64,000 nucleotides of DNA from Lacisediminihabitans profunda. Lineage in GTDB: Bacteria > Actinomycetota > Actinomycetes > Actinomycetales > Microbacteriaceae. Each line of letters opens with the position of its first letter. Position 1 is the first letter of the stretch. The stretch is from assembly GCF_008040105.1 (NCBI RefSeq), contig NZ_VRMG01000001.1, forward strand, positions 62,001-126,000, given 5' to 3'. A program made the translations under genes and the position numbers. This document shows positions 55,173 to 62,732 of this stretch, piece by piece. Under the pieces are notes generated by a model. The model searched no databases and was not told where the DNA came from. It worked only from the letters and a program-made list of their open reading frames with translations.

Positions 55173-56185
55173 CCACAACGCAGCACGCAGTCTCGCAACA
55201 CCGCGCAGTCTCCGCCCGTGAGGTCGAGGCCGTGCCGCCGGAGCGCAGACCGCACGCGGGAACCATCGCGGTGATGCCGGACGACGATCCGAGGTTCGCC
55301 GATGCGGTGCGCGCCGGCGGCGGCGAGATCGCGCCGCTGTCCGAGCGAACACGCGGCCTGGTCTGGCTGTCGTACGGCGACGCGCAGGACCTGGTCGACG
55401 TGCTCGACGCCCACCCCGGCATCGAGTGGGTGCAGCTGCCGTATGCGGGAGTCGACGCCTTCTCGCACGTGCTCGCCGGCTACGCCGACCGACCGCTGCC
55501 GCTCTGGACGAGCGCGAAGGGGGCGTACTCCCAGCCGGTCGCCGAACACGCCCTCACGCTCACTCTCGCCCTCTTGCGCCTCATCCCGATGCGGGTCCGC
55601 GCCACGAGCTGGCCCACCGGAGAGAAGTTCGGAACCTCGCTGTTCGGACTGAATGTGCTCATCGTGGGCGCCGGCGGGATCGCCGTCGAACTCATCCGAT
55701 TGCTCGAACCGTTCGGGGTGCATGTCACGGTGGTTCGCCGCAGCCCGGGAGACCTGGCTGGCGCGGAGCTCACGGTCACCTCCGACCGGCTAGCCGAGGT
55801 GCTGCCGCACGCGGATGTCGTCGTGATCGCCGCGGCCTTCACCGACGGCACCCGACGGCTCATCGGTGCGCCAGAACTCGCCGCGATGAAGCCCACCGCC
55901 ATCCTCATCAACATCGCCAGGGGCGGGCTCGTCGACACCGAGGCGTTGACCGCGGCGCTCGCGGCCGGGGAGATCGCCGGGGCCGGGGTGGACGTCACCG
56001 ACCCCGAACCGCTTCCCGACGGTCATCCGCTGTGGAACGAACCCCGCGTGATCATCACGCCGCACAGTGCGGACACCCCGGCGATGATCGCCCCGCTCCT
56101 CGCCGAACGGATCCGCGAGAATGTCGAAGCGTTTCTCGGCGACGGCCGGTTTGTGGGCGTCGTGGATGTCGAGGCCGGCTATTGA
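55169..56185 (+). CDS. D-isomer-specific 2-hydroxyacid dehydrogenase
   Basis: The 338-residue NAD-dependent enzyme has an N-terminal substrate domain (about residues 30-115) and a Rossmann domain with LNVLIVGAGGIAVELIRLLEPFG (GxGxxG-like GAGGIA). The catalytic set is present: Arg in INIARGGLVDTEAL, Glu in DVTDPEPLPDGHPLW and His in ITPHSADTP. The usual GxGxIG is slightly changed (Val-Gly-Ala-Gly-Gly-Ile). Substrate is unknown; glyoxylate/hydroxypyruvate or phosphonate-like acids are typical. The GTG start overlaps the ATPase gene, so it belongs to the peptide ABC operon. Confidence 0.87.
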   Translation: MTTTQHAVSQHRAVSAREVEAVPPERRPHAGTIAVMPDDDPRFADAVRAGGGEIAPLSERTRGLVWLSYGDAQDLVDVLDAHPGIEWVQLPYAGVDAFSHVLAGYADRPLPLWTSAKGAYSQPVAEHALTLTLALLRLIPMRVRATSWPTGEKFGTSLFGLNVLIVGAGGIAVELIRLLEPFGVHVTVVRRSPGDLAGAELTVTSDRLAEVLPHADVVVIAAAFTDGTRRLIGAPELAAMKPTAILINIARGGLVDTEALTAALAAGEIAGAGVDVTDPEPLPDGHPLWNEPRVIITPHSADTPAMIAPLLAERIRENVEAFLGDGRFVGVVDVEAGY

Positions 56186-57168
56186 GGCCCGTCACGCACT
56201 GGATCGGTTCGTACACCGCCTCGATGGGCGGTGACGCGCTCGGTATCGGTGCGGCGGCGACCCGTGAGGACGGCACGCTCGAGTTCCTCGGGTTGGCCGC
56301 CGAGACCTCGTCGCCGTCGTTCCTGGCCAACGGTGTCGTGCCGGGCATCGTCTACTCCACGGACGAGGGCTCGGGCCGAGTCGAGGCCTTCCGCCGGGTC
56401 GACGAGTTCGGGATGGCGGCCCTCGGCGGCCGGGCGGTCAGCGGCGGGTCGCCCTGCCACCTCAGCGTCACGCCGACCCACCTCTACGTGTCGAACTATC
56501 GAGACGGATCGGTCGACGTGTTCCCGCTCGATGCGGATGGGCGCATCGGCGAACTCGCCCAGACCCTGCAGGGCTCGGGGAGCGGTCCGGCCGAGGATCA
56601 GGGCGGACCCCACGCCCACGCCACCCACGTCGTGGGGTCCACGGTGCTGAGCGCCGACCTCGGCGCCGACCGGGTGCACGTGCACCGGGTGCGCGACGGC
56701 GCGCTCGAACGCATCGGAACCGGGGCCTTCCCCGCGGGCACCGGACCGCGCGACTTCGCCGACAGCGCGGGCCGGATCTACCTGCTCGGCGAGCTGGACG
56801 GCGGCATCTACCGCATTGACGACACCGCCCAGACGATCGCCAGCGGCCGTGTGGTGGCCGACTGGGCCGCCGGCGACCACGCGGCGGCCCTCGCCATCGA
56901 CGAGGACGGCACGTTCGGCTACGCGGGCCTGCGCGGCTCCAACCGGGTGGCCGTGCTGAGGATCGAGGACCTTTCGCCGGTCGCCGCCGTGTCGACCGGC
57001 GGGTCGTGGCCCAGACACCTCGTGCGCGACGGCGGAGTGCTCCACGTGGCGAACCAGCTCTCGAGCACGCTCACGAGTTTCCGACTCGAGCCGCACACCG
57101 GCATCCCGCGCCCCATCGGGCGTCCGGAGAGCGTTCCGTCGCCCACCTACCTGCTTCCGGTGCGCTGA
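56182..57168 (+). CDS. Lactonase-family beta-propeller protein (Pgl-like)
   Basis: The 328-residue protein matches the cycloisomerase/6-phosphogluconolactonase propeller family (YbhE/Pgl). Signs are VTHWIGSYTA at the start, GSPCHLSVTPTHLYVSNYRDGSVDVFPLDADGRIG, GPHAHATHVV, and SVVSTGGSWPRHL-like and HVANQLSSTLTSFRL blades with the conserved His residues. No signal peptide. The start is a TTG (56182) overlapping the preceding stop. A lactone from sugar metabolism or a muconate-type substrate is possible. It is the last gene of the operon; the following 190 bases hold only the tRNA promoter. Confidence 0.82.
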   Translation: MRPVTHWIGSYTASMGGDALGIGAAATREDGTLEFLGLAAETSSPSFLANGVVPGIVYSTDEGSGRVEAFRRVDEFGMAALGGRAVSGGSPCHLSVTPTHLYVSNYRDGSVDVFPLDADGRIGELAQTLQGSGSGPAEDQGGPHAHATHVVGSTVLSADLGADRVHVHRVRDGALERIGTGAFPAGTGPRDFADSAGRIYLLGELDGGIYRIDDTAQTIASGRVVADWAAGDHAAALAIDEDGTFGYAGLRGSNRVAVLRIEDLSPVAAVSTGGSWPRHLVRDGGVLHVANQLSSTLTSFRLEPHTGIPRPIGRPESVPSPTYLLPVR

Positions 57169-57310
57169 GCCGGACCGCCTCTCCTCTGGTTCGTTCCCGT
57201 TCGTCGTGATTGCGCCCGCTCGACGGCGCACAGTCGTGTCAAAGCGGCACAGAGCCGGGCGCCGGGGCCCCCGGTCGCGCCGGCGCGAAACGCCCACCGG
57301 AGGCGCCGAT

Positions 57311-57338
57311 TTGGAGACCGGCCAACCTTTGGTAAAGT
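57311..57338 (+). promoter_or_regulatory. Promoter of tRNA-Asn
   Basis: TTGGAG (57311-57316), a 16-nt spacer and TAAAGT (57333-57338) lie about 20 nt before the tRNA 5' end. Confidence 0.55.
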
Positions 57339-57358
57339 AGGCAAGCTGTTCACAGCAA

Positions 57359-57431
57359 TCCTCGATAGCTCAATTGGCAGAGCAGCCGGCTGTTAACCGG
57401 CAGGTTCTTGGTTCGAGTCCAAGTCGGGGAG
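57359..57431 (+). tRNA. tRNA-Asn (anticodon GTT)
   Basis: A 73-nt cloverleaf can be folded by hand. The acceptor stem is TCCTCGA with TCGGGGA (one G-T pair), the D-loop is AGCTCAATTGGCAGAGC, and the anticodon arm is GCCGGCTGTTAACCGGC with GTT at 57392-57394. The T-arm is TTGGTTCGAGTCCAA, with discriminator G. The CCA end is not encoded. It is flanked by its own promoter and terminator, so it is monocistronic. Confidence 0.95.
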
Positions 57432-57435
57432 CTCG

Positions 57436-57474
57436 AAGGTCGCAAGGGGCTCCACCCCCTGCGGCCTTTGTTCG
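57436..57474 (+). terminator. Terminator of tRNA-Asn
   Basis: AAGG-TCGCA-GGGG pairs with CCCC-TGCG-CCTT in a long interrupted stem, followed by TGTTCGTT. It begins 5 nt after the tRNA. Confidence 0.75.
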
Positions 57475-57484
57475 TTAACGGGCC

Positions 57485-57502
57485 GTACTCCCGGCGGAGT
57501 AC
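57485..57502. promoter_or_regulatory. GTACTCC-N4-GGAGTAC inverted repeat
   Basis: A perfect 7-bp inverted repeat with a CGGC centre lies 45 nt before the -10 box of the second two-component operon, a likely binding site for its own regulator. Confidence 0.45.
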
Positions 57503-57546
57503 CGACTGGCCGCCGGGGGGTGGATGCCGCGGTCCGTGCCCCCCAC

Positions 57547-57552
57547 TACGAT
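57547..57552 (+). promoter_or_regulatory. -10 box, probable leaderless promoter
   Basis: TACGAT is exactly 6 nt before ATG 57559. Confidence 0.45.
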
Positions 57553-57558
57553 CGGTCC

Positions 57559-58803
57559 ATGCCCTACCGCGCCCGCTCTGCAGAAGCGCACTGGCGTGAA
57601 CCCTGGGACGACAGGGCCTTCGAGCACCGGCCGCACTGGCGGATGTCTCAACGGGCGAAGTTGTGGGTTCCGGTCGTCGTCGCCTTCGTCGTGCAGGTGC
57701 CCGCCATGCTGTTCCGTGGCCGCGGCGGCGGCGCGCTGCACGCCGCTGAGTGGTCGGACCGCAATCAGATGCTGTTGGCCCTCGCGATCGCCCTGGTGGG
57801 TCCGCTGGCGCTGATCGGCGCGAGGCGCTTCCCCGGGCCGGTCGTGGCGATCACCGCGGCCGCCGGCTGCGCCGACCTCCTCCTGTTCAGCGACAGCCTG
57901 CATCCGCCGTACATCGCCCTCGCCTTCGCGATCGTGTCGGCGATCGTGCGCGGAGCCAGGGTGTGGGCCTGGATCTCCGTGGCCGTGGCCTGGGTGACCA
58001 CCCTCGTCATCGCGATCTGGTTCGGCCTGAGCCTGTCGCCGCCGCGAATCGCCGCCATCACGCTGGGAATCCTCATCGTGTTGGGCATCGGCGAGGGCAT
58101 CCGCACCAGGCGGGAGAGGTTCACCGAATTCTCCCGCCGGGTCGCCGAACGCAAGCAGTCCGAGGTGCAGGCCGAACGCGTGCGCATCGCCCGGGAACTT
58201 CACGACGTGCTCGCGCACTCGCTCAGCCAAATCAACGTGCAGGCCGGAGTCGGCCTGCACCTCATGGACCAGCAGCCCGAGAAGGCCAAGGAGGCCCTCG
58301 CGAGCATCAAGGAGACGAGCAAGACCGCTCTCGACGAGGTGCGTTCGGTGCTCGGCATCCTCCGGGCGGAGGGAGGCGCCGACCCGAGCGCCCCGCTCGT
58401 GCCCGAACCGGACCTCAGCCGTCTTCCCGGGCTGGTGTCATCCGTCTCCGGGGAGGGGATCGAGGTCGAACTCGTCGACCATCTGGCCACGGTTCCCTCC
58501 GCCGCGACCCAGTTCGCGCTCTATCGCATCGCGCAGGAATCGCTCACCAACGTTCTGCGTCATGCCAGGGCCACGAAGGCCACGGTTCACCTGCGGGAGG
58601 AGGCGCGAACCTACATCCTCTCCATCACGGACGACGGCGTCGGTGCGACGGCGGCGAAACACGATTCGGGCGGTCGCGGGCTGCTCGGCATGCACGAGCG
58701 GGCCGAGTTGCTGGGCGGCACCCTCGAGGCCGGGCCGCTTCCGTACCGCGGGTTTCGCGTGACCGCGCGCATCCCCACCCACACGACGGACGTGGTCGAA
58801 TGA
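57559..58803 (+). CDS. Sensor histidine kinase (HisKA_3, LiaS/DesK-like)
   Basis: The 414-residue kinase has a hydrophilic N-terminus of about 35 residues, then a membrane block of five or six helices (about 37-180; VPVVVAFVVQVPAMLF, LLALAIALVGPLALIG, IALAFAIVSAIV, WISVAVAWVTTLVIAIW, RIAAITLGILIVLGIG). HisKA_3 follows with RIARELHDVLAHSL (His about 215), and an HATPase lobe with YRIAQESLTNVLRHA, ITDDGVG and GGRGLLGMHERAELLGG. It overlaps its response regulator gene by 4 nt. The family often senses envelope or membrane state. The signal here is unknown. Confidence 0.92.
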   Translation: MPYRARSAEAHWREPWDDRAFEHRPHWRMSQRAKLWVPVVVAFVVQVPAMLFRGRGGGALHAAEWSDRNQMLLALAIALVGPLALIGARRFPGPVVAITAAAGCADLLLFSDSLHPPYIALAFAIVSAIVRGARVWAWISVAVAWVTTLVIAIWFGLSLSPPRIAAITLGILIVLGIGEGIRTRRERFTEFSRRVAERKQSEVQAERVRIARELHDVLAHSLSQINVQAGVGLHLMDQQPEKAKEALASIKETSKTALDEVRSVLGILRAEGGADPSAPLVPEPDLSRLPGLVSSVSGEGIEVELVDHLATVPSAATQFALYRIAQESLTNVLRHARATKATVHLREEARTYILSITDDGVGATAAKHDSGGRGLLGMHERAELLGGTLEAGPLPYRGFRVTARIPTHTTDVVE

Positions 58804-59465
58804 TCCGCGTCGCCATCGCGGACGACCAGCAGCTGATCCGCGGCGGGTTCCGCTCCCTGCTCGAGGCGGAACCGGACCTCGAGGTGGTCGGCGAGGCGGG
58901 AACGGGCCGCGACGCCGTCGCGCTGGTGACCAGGGAGAAGCCGGATGTCGTGCTCATGGACATCCGCATGCCTGACGGCGACGGGCTGTGGGCCACCGAG
59001 CAGATCGTGGCCAACCCGGCACTGGCAAGCACCCACATCGTGATCGTGACCACCTTCGAACTCGACGAATACGTCGCCCAGGCCATCCGCGCCGGGGCGA
59101 GCGGCTTCCTCGTGAAGGACACCGAGCCGGTGGAGCTGATCCGCGCGGTGCGTGTCGTGGCCGGGGGAGAGGCGCTGTTGTCGCCGAGCGTCACCAAGCG
59201 ACTGCTCGAACGCGTGGCCGGCACCCTCAACGAGGCACCGGACACCTCGGCTCTCGCCGTGCTCACCGACCGGGAGCGGGAGGTCCTCGCCCTCGTGGGC
59301 CACGGCCTCACCAACGACGAGATCGGGCGCAAGCTCTTCCTGAGTCCCCTCACCGCCAAGACGCACGTCTCGAGGATCATGTCCAAACTCGGCGCCCGAG
59401 ATCGCGTGCAACTCGTGGTCGTCGCCTACGAGACCGGCATCGTGCGGGCGGGCTACCTGGAGTAG
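58800..59465 (+). CDS. NarL/LuxR-family response regulator
   Basis: The 221-residue regulator has the receiver acidic pair (ADDQQ), phosphoacceptor Asp about 54 in VVLMDIRMP, and switch residues VTTFELDEYV and VKDTE. The C-terminal LuxR helix-turn-helix reads LTDREREVLALVGHGLTNDEIGRKLFLSPLTAKTHVSRIMSKLGARDR. The ATG overlaps the kinase stop. The inverted repeat at 57485 is a reasonable autoregulatory target. It resembles the regulator at 15903 but has a regular HTH spacing, so they are paralogues with probably different targets. Confidence 0.93.
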   Translation: MIRVAIADDQQLIRGGFRSLLEAEPDLEVVGEAGTGRDAVALVTREKPDVVLMDIRMPDGDGLWATEQIVANPALASTHIVIVTTFELDEYVAQAIRAGASGFLVKDTEPVELIRAVRVVAGGEALLSPSVTKRLLERVAGTLNEAPDTSALAVLTDREREVLALVGHGLTNDEIGRKLFLSPLTAKTHVSRIMSKLGARDRVQLVVVAYETGIVRAGYLE

Positions 59466-59553
59466 ATCGGAGACCGAGAATGCTCCCTGGGCAGTAGTGC
59501 GCAGCATCCCGTGGGCAGATTCGCCCCGAGCGGCAAGCGACGATCCTGAGGTC

Positions 59554-59922
59554 ATGAGGTTCCGCCGGAACCCCCGATCGAATGGAAGAATCGTGCTTTC
59601 GACACTTGCCCTGGCCGCGCCTGCAGCTCATTGGGTTGGACCAATGGGCGCCGGGTTCGGTTTCCTGTTCCTGCTCATCCCGCTGTTCTGGATCGGTCTG
59701 TTCGTGCTGATCTTCAGCCTCGTCGGCCGCCGTTGGCGGCGCGCGGGCTGGGGCGGACCCGGCCACTACGGACCGGGCCACACCCCGTGGGGCGGCGCCG
59801 CACGCTCCGCCGAGGCCACCCTCGCCGAACGATTCGCCCAGGGCGACATCGACGAGAAGGAGTACCGCGCCCGGCTCGAGGTGATTCGCGCCAACGCGTA
59901 TCCCCAGCCGCCGGTGAAGTAG
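59554..59922 (+). CDS. SHOCT-domain small membrane protein
   Basis: From ATG 59554 the product has 122 residues. It contains one long hydrophobic region (MGAGFGFLFLLIPLFWIGLFVLIFSLV), an Arg/Gly/Trp/His-rich linker (RRWRRAGWGGPGHYGPGHTPWGG), and a C-terminal SHOCT motif (AEATLAERFAQGDIDEKEYRARLEVI). SHOCT is a short oligomerisation domain common at protein ends. Function is unknown. The start is uncertain: ATG 59554, GTG 59497 and ATG 59643 are all in frame. It follows the two-component operon in the same direction and might be its target. Confidence 0.7.
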   Translation: MRFRRNPRSNGRIVLSTLALAAPAAHWVGPMGAGFGFLFLLIPLFWIGLFVLIFSLVGRRWRRAGWGGPGHYGPGHTPWGGAARSAEATLAERFAQGDIDEKEYRARLEVIRANAYPQPPVK

Positions 59923-60018
59923 AGCGGCGTTCGAGAACCGGTGGCCGAACGCCGGCCACCGGTTCGCGATACTCTCGTGTCTGGCGCCGAACCGCGCGTC
60001 CGCCGAGAGGAGAAGCGT

Positions 60019-60930
60019 GTGAACGCCTGGCTGGACCAGAACGCGCAGGCCGTGGCGATAGGCCTCTCGGGAGCCTTCGTGCTCTTCTTCGTTCTCACGG
60101 TGCTCTTCCTCGTGCTCTGGCTGAGAGCCGCGAGCGGGCGTCGCCGCCAGTATTACGACCGCGTGGCCGCCGAGCGGCAGCGGCTCGAACTCGAGGTGTC
60201 GCTGCAGGAGCAGTCGGCCCGTCTGCGCATCGTGCGCGAGCTGCACGAGGTGGCCGTGCACTCCGTGTCGATGATCATCAGCCAGGCCGACGGAGCCCGG
60301 TATGCCGCGGCGGCGGATCCGGCGGTGGCCGCGCGCTCGGCCGCCGTGATCGCCGAGACCGCCAGAGGCACCCTCGCCGACCTCAGGCGCGTGATGACCG
60401 TCGTGCGCGACGGCGAGGCCGCCGCCACCCCGCAGCCGCGGCTCAAGACCATCCGCGACCTGCTCGCGGTGATGGGGGAGGCCGGCCTCAACATCACGTT
60501 CGTGGAGCATGGCGAACGATTCGATCTCTCCCAGGGTGCGGAGCTGGCCATCTTCCGCATCGTGCAGGAGTCGCTGTCCAACGCCCTCACCTACGGCGGC
60601 GAAGGCACGGATGTCAAGGTCGCCTTCACCTGGACCGCCGAGGGCCTCCAGGTGCTCGTCGACGACGATGGGGTGCGCGCCGCGGCGAAGCGTCAGGGGC
60701 TCGACCCGGACAAGCTCGCGCAGAGCCGCACCTACACCTTCCAGGACGACCTCAACTCGCTCACCGAGGTCGTCGTGGGCCCGGGAATCACCGAGATGCG
60801 GGAGCGCGCTGCCCTGTTCGGCGGCATCCTCAACGCCTATTCGGTGCCCGGAGTGGGGTTCTCGATCTCCGCCGTCTTCCCAGCGCTGCGCTACGACAAC
60901 GGCGTTCACGGCGTGAACCTGGACGCCTGA
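60019..60930 (+). CDS. Orphan histidine-kinase-like protein
   Basis: From GTG 60019 (behind GAGAGGAGAAG) the product has 303 residues. It has one membrane helix (AVAIGLSGAFVLFFVLTVLFLVLWL), a HisKA_3-like region RIVRELHEVAVHSVSMIISQADGARYA, and an HATPase lobe with FRIVQESLSNAL and GPGITEMRERAALFGG. The phosphoacceptor motif has HE in place of the usual HD, and the G1-to-G2 stretch carries an unusual insert of about 35 residues (DDGVRAAAKRQGLDPDKLAQSRTY onward). No receiver gene is adjacent. The QADGARYA segment is shared with the kinase at 14704. It could be a degenerate kinase or a modulator. Confidence 0.78.
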   Translation: MNAWLDQNAQAVAIGLSGAFVLFFVLTVLFLVLWLRAASGRRRQYYDRVAAERQRLELEVSLQEQSARLRIVRELHEVAVHSVSMIISQADGARYAAAADPAVAARSAAVIAETARGTLADLRRVMTVVRDGEAAATPQPRLKTIRDLLAVMGEAGLNITFVEHGERFDLSQGAELAIFRIVQESLSNALTYGGEGTDVKVAFTWTAEGLQVLVDDDGVRAAAKRQGLDPDKLAQSRTYTFQDDLNSLTEVVVGPGITEMRERAALFGGILNAYSVPGVGFSISAVFPALRYDNGVHGVNLDA

Positions 60931-60936
60931 GCGGCC

Positions 60937-61026
60937 GTGCCCGAACGCCCGCGGGAGGACTCCGCCGCGATTCGCAAGGCACTCGCGGTGGGCCTCGCCG
61001 CCGCGCTCGTTCGCGCCGTGTTCTAG
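60937..61026 (+). CDS. Possible 29-residue small protein
   Basis: A GTG-started ORF 6 nt after the kinase-like gene encodes a short peptide with an acidic/basic start (PERPREDSAA) and a hydrophobic second half (ALAVGLAAALVRAVF). It could be an amphipathic or membrane-associated peptide. There is no clear ribosome-binding site and no known family, so it may be noise. Confidence 0.25.
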   Translation: MPERPREDSAAIRKALAVGLAAALVRAVF

Positions 61027-61056
61027 GTGTCGCGGGGTGCCGCTCGGGGGTGCGGT

Positions 61057-61145
61057 CGCCACTGTGCCCGTTTCGCCACTGTGCCCGTTTGTCGTCGGGG
61101 TGCCCGGGCGACCCGTGACAATCGCGACAAACGGGCACAGTCGCG
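61057..61145. repeat. Palindromic hairpin element E4
   Basis: CGCCACTGTGCCCGTTT occurs twice in tandem (61057 and 61074). The second copy has a perfect 17-bp inverted partner at 61125-61141 (CGACAAACGGGCACAGT pairs with 61078-61094), enclosing 30 nt. It lies between convergent genes and could stop transcription in both directions. Confidence 0.8.
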
Positions 61146-61154
61146 GGGAGGGGG

Positions 61155-61721
61155 CTACCCCTCCAGGTCGTCGATACCCGGAGTCCAGGCCAGTCCCGGC
61201 TCGCCCCAGCCGCTCTTCTTGATCGCCTTCTCCGCGGCCCGCGAGTGCTTGTGGGCGAGTCGGTCGACGTAGAGGATGCCGTCGAGATGGTCGTATTCGT
61301 GCTGGAAGATGCGCGCCAGCCAGCCCTCCGCGCTGATTTCGAACGGCTCGCCGTCGAGGTCCAGGGCGCGGAGGATGGCCAGGTCGGCGCGGTGCAGGGG
61401 GAACCGTTCGCCGGGCACCGAGAGGCAGCCCTCCGACTCGGTCTCCTCGTCCGCCGGGCCGATCGCGGTGGGACTTATCCACAGCTCGGGGTTGATGGCC
61501 GCGCCGCGCCAGAGCACGTCGTCGTCATCCAGCCAGTTGAAGACGAAGATGCGCCGGGAGACGCCCACCTGGGGAGCCGCAAGCCCCACCCCGGGCGCCG
61601 CCTCCATCGTCTCGAACATGTCGGCGACGAGGGACCGCAGGTCGTCGTCGAATTCGGTGACGTCGGCGGCGCGGGAGTGCAGCACTGGGCTGCCGGTGAT
61701 GAGAATCGGGAGAACGGCCAT
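61155..61721 (-). CDS. def: Peptide deformylase
   Basis: Def removes the formyl group from nascent N-terminal Met with Fe2+ or Zn2+. The 188-residue enzyme has motif 1 GVGLAAPQ (about residues 44-51), motif 2 EGCLSVPG with the metal Cys, and motif 3 QHEYDHLDG with two metal His and the catalytic Glu. The VDRL after motif 3 is also standard. It is a type I/III-like actinobacterial form. It starts at ATG 61719-61721, divergent from the DMT gene at 61762, with its end converging on the E4 element. Confidence 0.95.
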   Translation of the reverse strand: MAVLPILITGSPVLHSRAADVTEFDDDLRSLVADMFETMEAAPGVGLAAPQVGVSRRIFVFNWLDDDDVLWRGAAINPELWISPTAIGPADEETESEGCLSVPGERFPLHRADLAILRALDLDGEPFEISAEGWLARIFQHEYDHLDGILYVDRLAHKHSRAAEKAIKKSGWGEPGLAWTPGIDDLEG

Positions 61722-61749
61722 TCGCCAAGAATATCGGAGGGTCAGCGGG

Positions 61750-61755
61750 TAAAGT
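61750..61755 (+). promoter_or_regulatory. -10 box, probable leaderless promoter
   Basis: TAAAGT is exactly 6 nt before GTG 61762. No ribosome-binding site is present between them. Confidence 0.5.
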
Positions 61756-61761
61756 CATGGC

Positions 61762-62703
61762 GTGCTGCCTGACGTGACCGACCTCGCCAACACGATCAGC
61801 CTCACTCCCGCCAAGGCCATCGGAATCCCGATCGCCCTCGTCGGCGCGGTCTTCCTCGCGATCGGCGCCCAGCTGCAGCATCGCGGCGTCGTCAAGGTCG
61901 AGACGCAGAGCGAAACGCGGTCATCCGGCGGGCTGAGGCTCGGCCAGCTGTTCGCCCTTCTTCGCCGCCCGTCCTGGGTGTTCGGCACGCTCCTTCTCGG
62001 CCTGGCCGTGGTGTTCCAGCTCACGAGCCTCTATTTCGCCCCGATCATCGTCGTGCAGCCGCTCGGCGCGATCGCCCTCATCATCACTGCCGTGGTGAAC
62101 GCCCGGGTCTCGGGGGTCAGGCTGACCCGGCGCGCCATCCGATCGATCTCCTTCTGCATCGTGGGCGTCGGCCTGTTCGTGACCATCGCCACGATCACCG
62201 GCCAGTCCAAGGAGATCTCGCAGACGGAACTGGTGATCGTGCTGGTGCTTCTCGTCGTGATCACCGTGGCGTTCGCCATCGTCTTCGCGCTGCTGCGGAA
62301 GCGCTTCGAGGCGATCATCTACATCGTGGGTGCCGGCGTGCTCTACGGGTTCGTCGCGACCCTCGCAAAGGTCGTCATCGACCGCATCCACACCCTCTTC
62401 ATCGGGGCGTCGGACACCCACGGATTCGAGTGGCTCACCCTCACCTGCGTCATCGCCCTGATCGCGGCGGCCGCGATGGGGGGCTACTTCGTGCAGAGCG
62501 CGTATTCGTCAGGGCCGCCAGACCTCGTGATCGCCGGACTCACGGTGATCGACCCCCTGGTTGCCGTGTCGATCGGCATCGTCGTGCTGCAGGAGGCGGC
62601 CGACGCGCCCTGGTACGCAATCGTCGCGTTCATCGTCGCTGGTATCCTTGCTGTTTACGGCGTCTTCCAGCTTTCCAAACACCATCCGCAGACGCAGCAC
62701 TAA
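61762..62703 (+). CDS. DMT-superfamily (EamA/NIPA-like) membrane protein
   Basis: The 313-residue protein has about nine to ten membrane helices in two halves: IGIPIALVGAVFLAIGAQLQHRG, VFGTLLLGLAVVFQLTSLYFAPIIVVQPLGAIALIITAVVNA, SISFCIVGVGLFVTIATI, VIVLVLLVVITVAFAIVFALL, and a second half with IYIVGAGVLYGFVATLAKVVIDRI and VIAGLTVIDPLVAVSIGIVVLQEA. The (V/I)QPLG motif and the inverted-repeat layout fit the drug/metabolite transporter superfamily. Some members are Mg2+ (NIPA-like) carriers. Substrate is unknown. GTG 61762 is used. Confidence 0.85.
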   Translation: MLPDVTDLANTISLTPAKAIGIPIALVGAVFLAIGAQLQHRGVVKVETQSETRSSGGLRLGQLFALLRRPSWVFGTLLLGLAVVFQLTSLYFAPIIVVQPLGAIALIITAVVNARVSGVRLTRRAIRSISFCIVGVGLFVTIATITGQSKEISQTELVIVLVLLVVITVAFAIVFALLRKRFEAIIYIVGAGVLYGFVATLAKVVIDRIHTLFIGASDTHGFEWLTLTCVIALIAAAAMGGYFVQSAYSSGPPDLVIAGLTVIDPLVAVSIGIVVLQEAADAPWYAIVAFIVAGILAVYGVFQLSKHHPQTQH

Positions 62704-62732
62704 GCTGATGCTGCCGGCTACTAATGCAAGGG

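Noticed and set aside
59480-59518. Direct repeat GCNCCC-TGGGCAG as a regulator site before the SHOCT gene
   Set aside because: The two copies are short and differ in spacing. No second instance supports a regulatory role.
59377-61482. 701-codon minus-strand ORF across the orphan kinase and the E4 element
   Set aside because: It crosses real genes in an antisense frame and enters the palindromic repeat; composition is non-protein-like.
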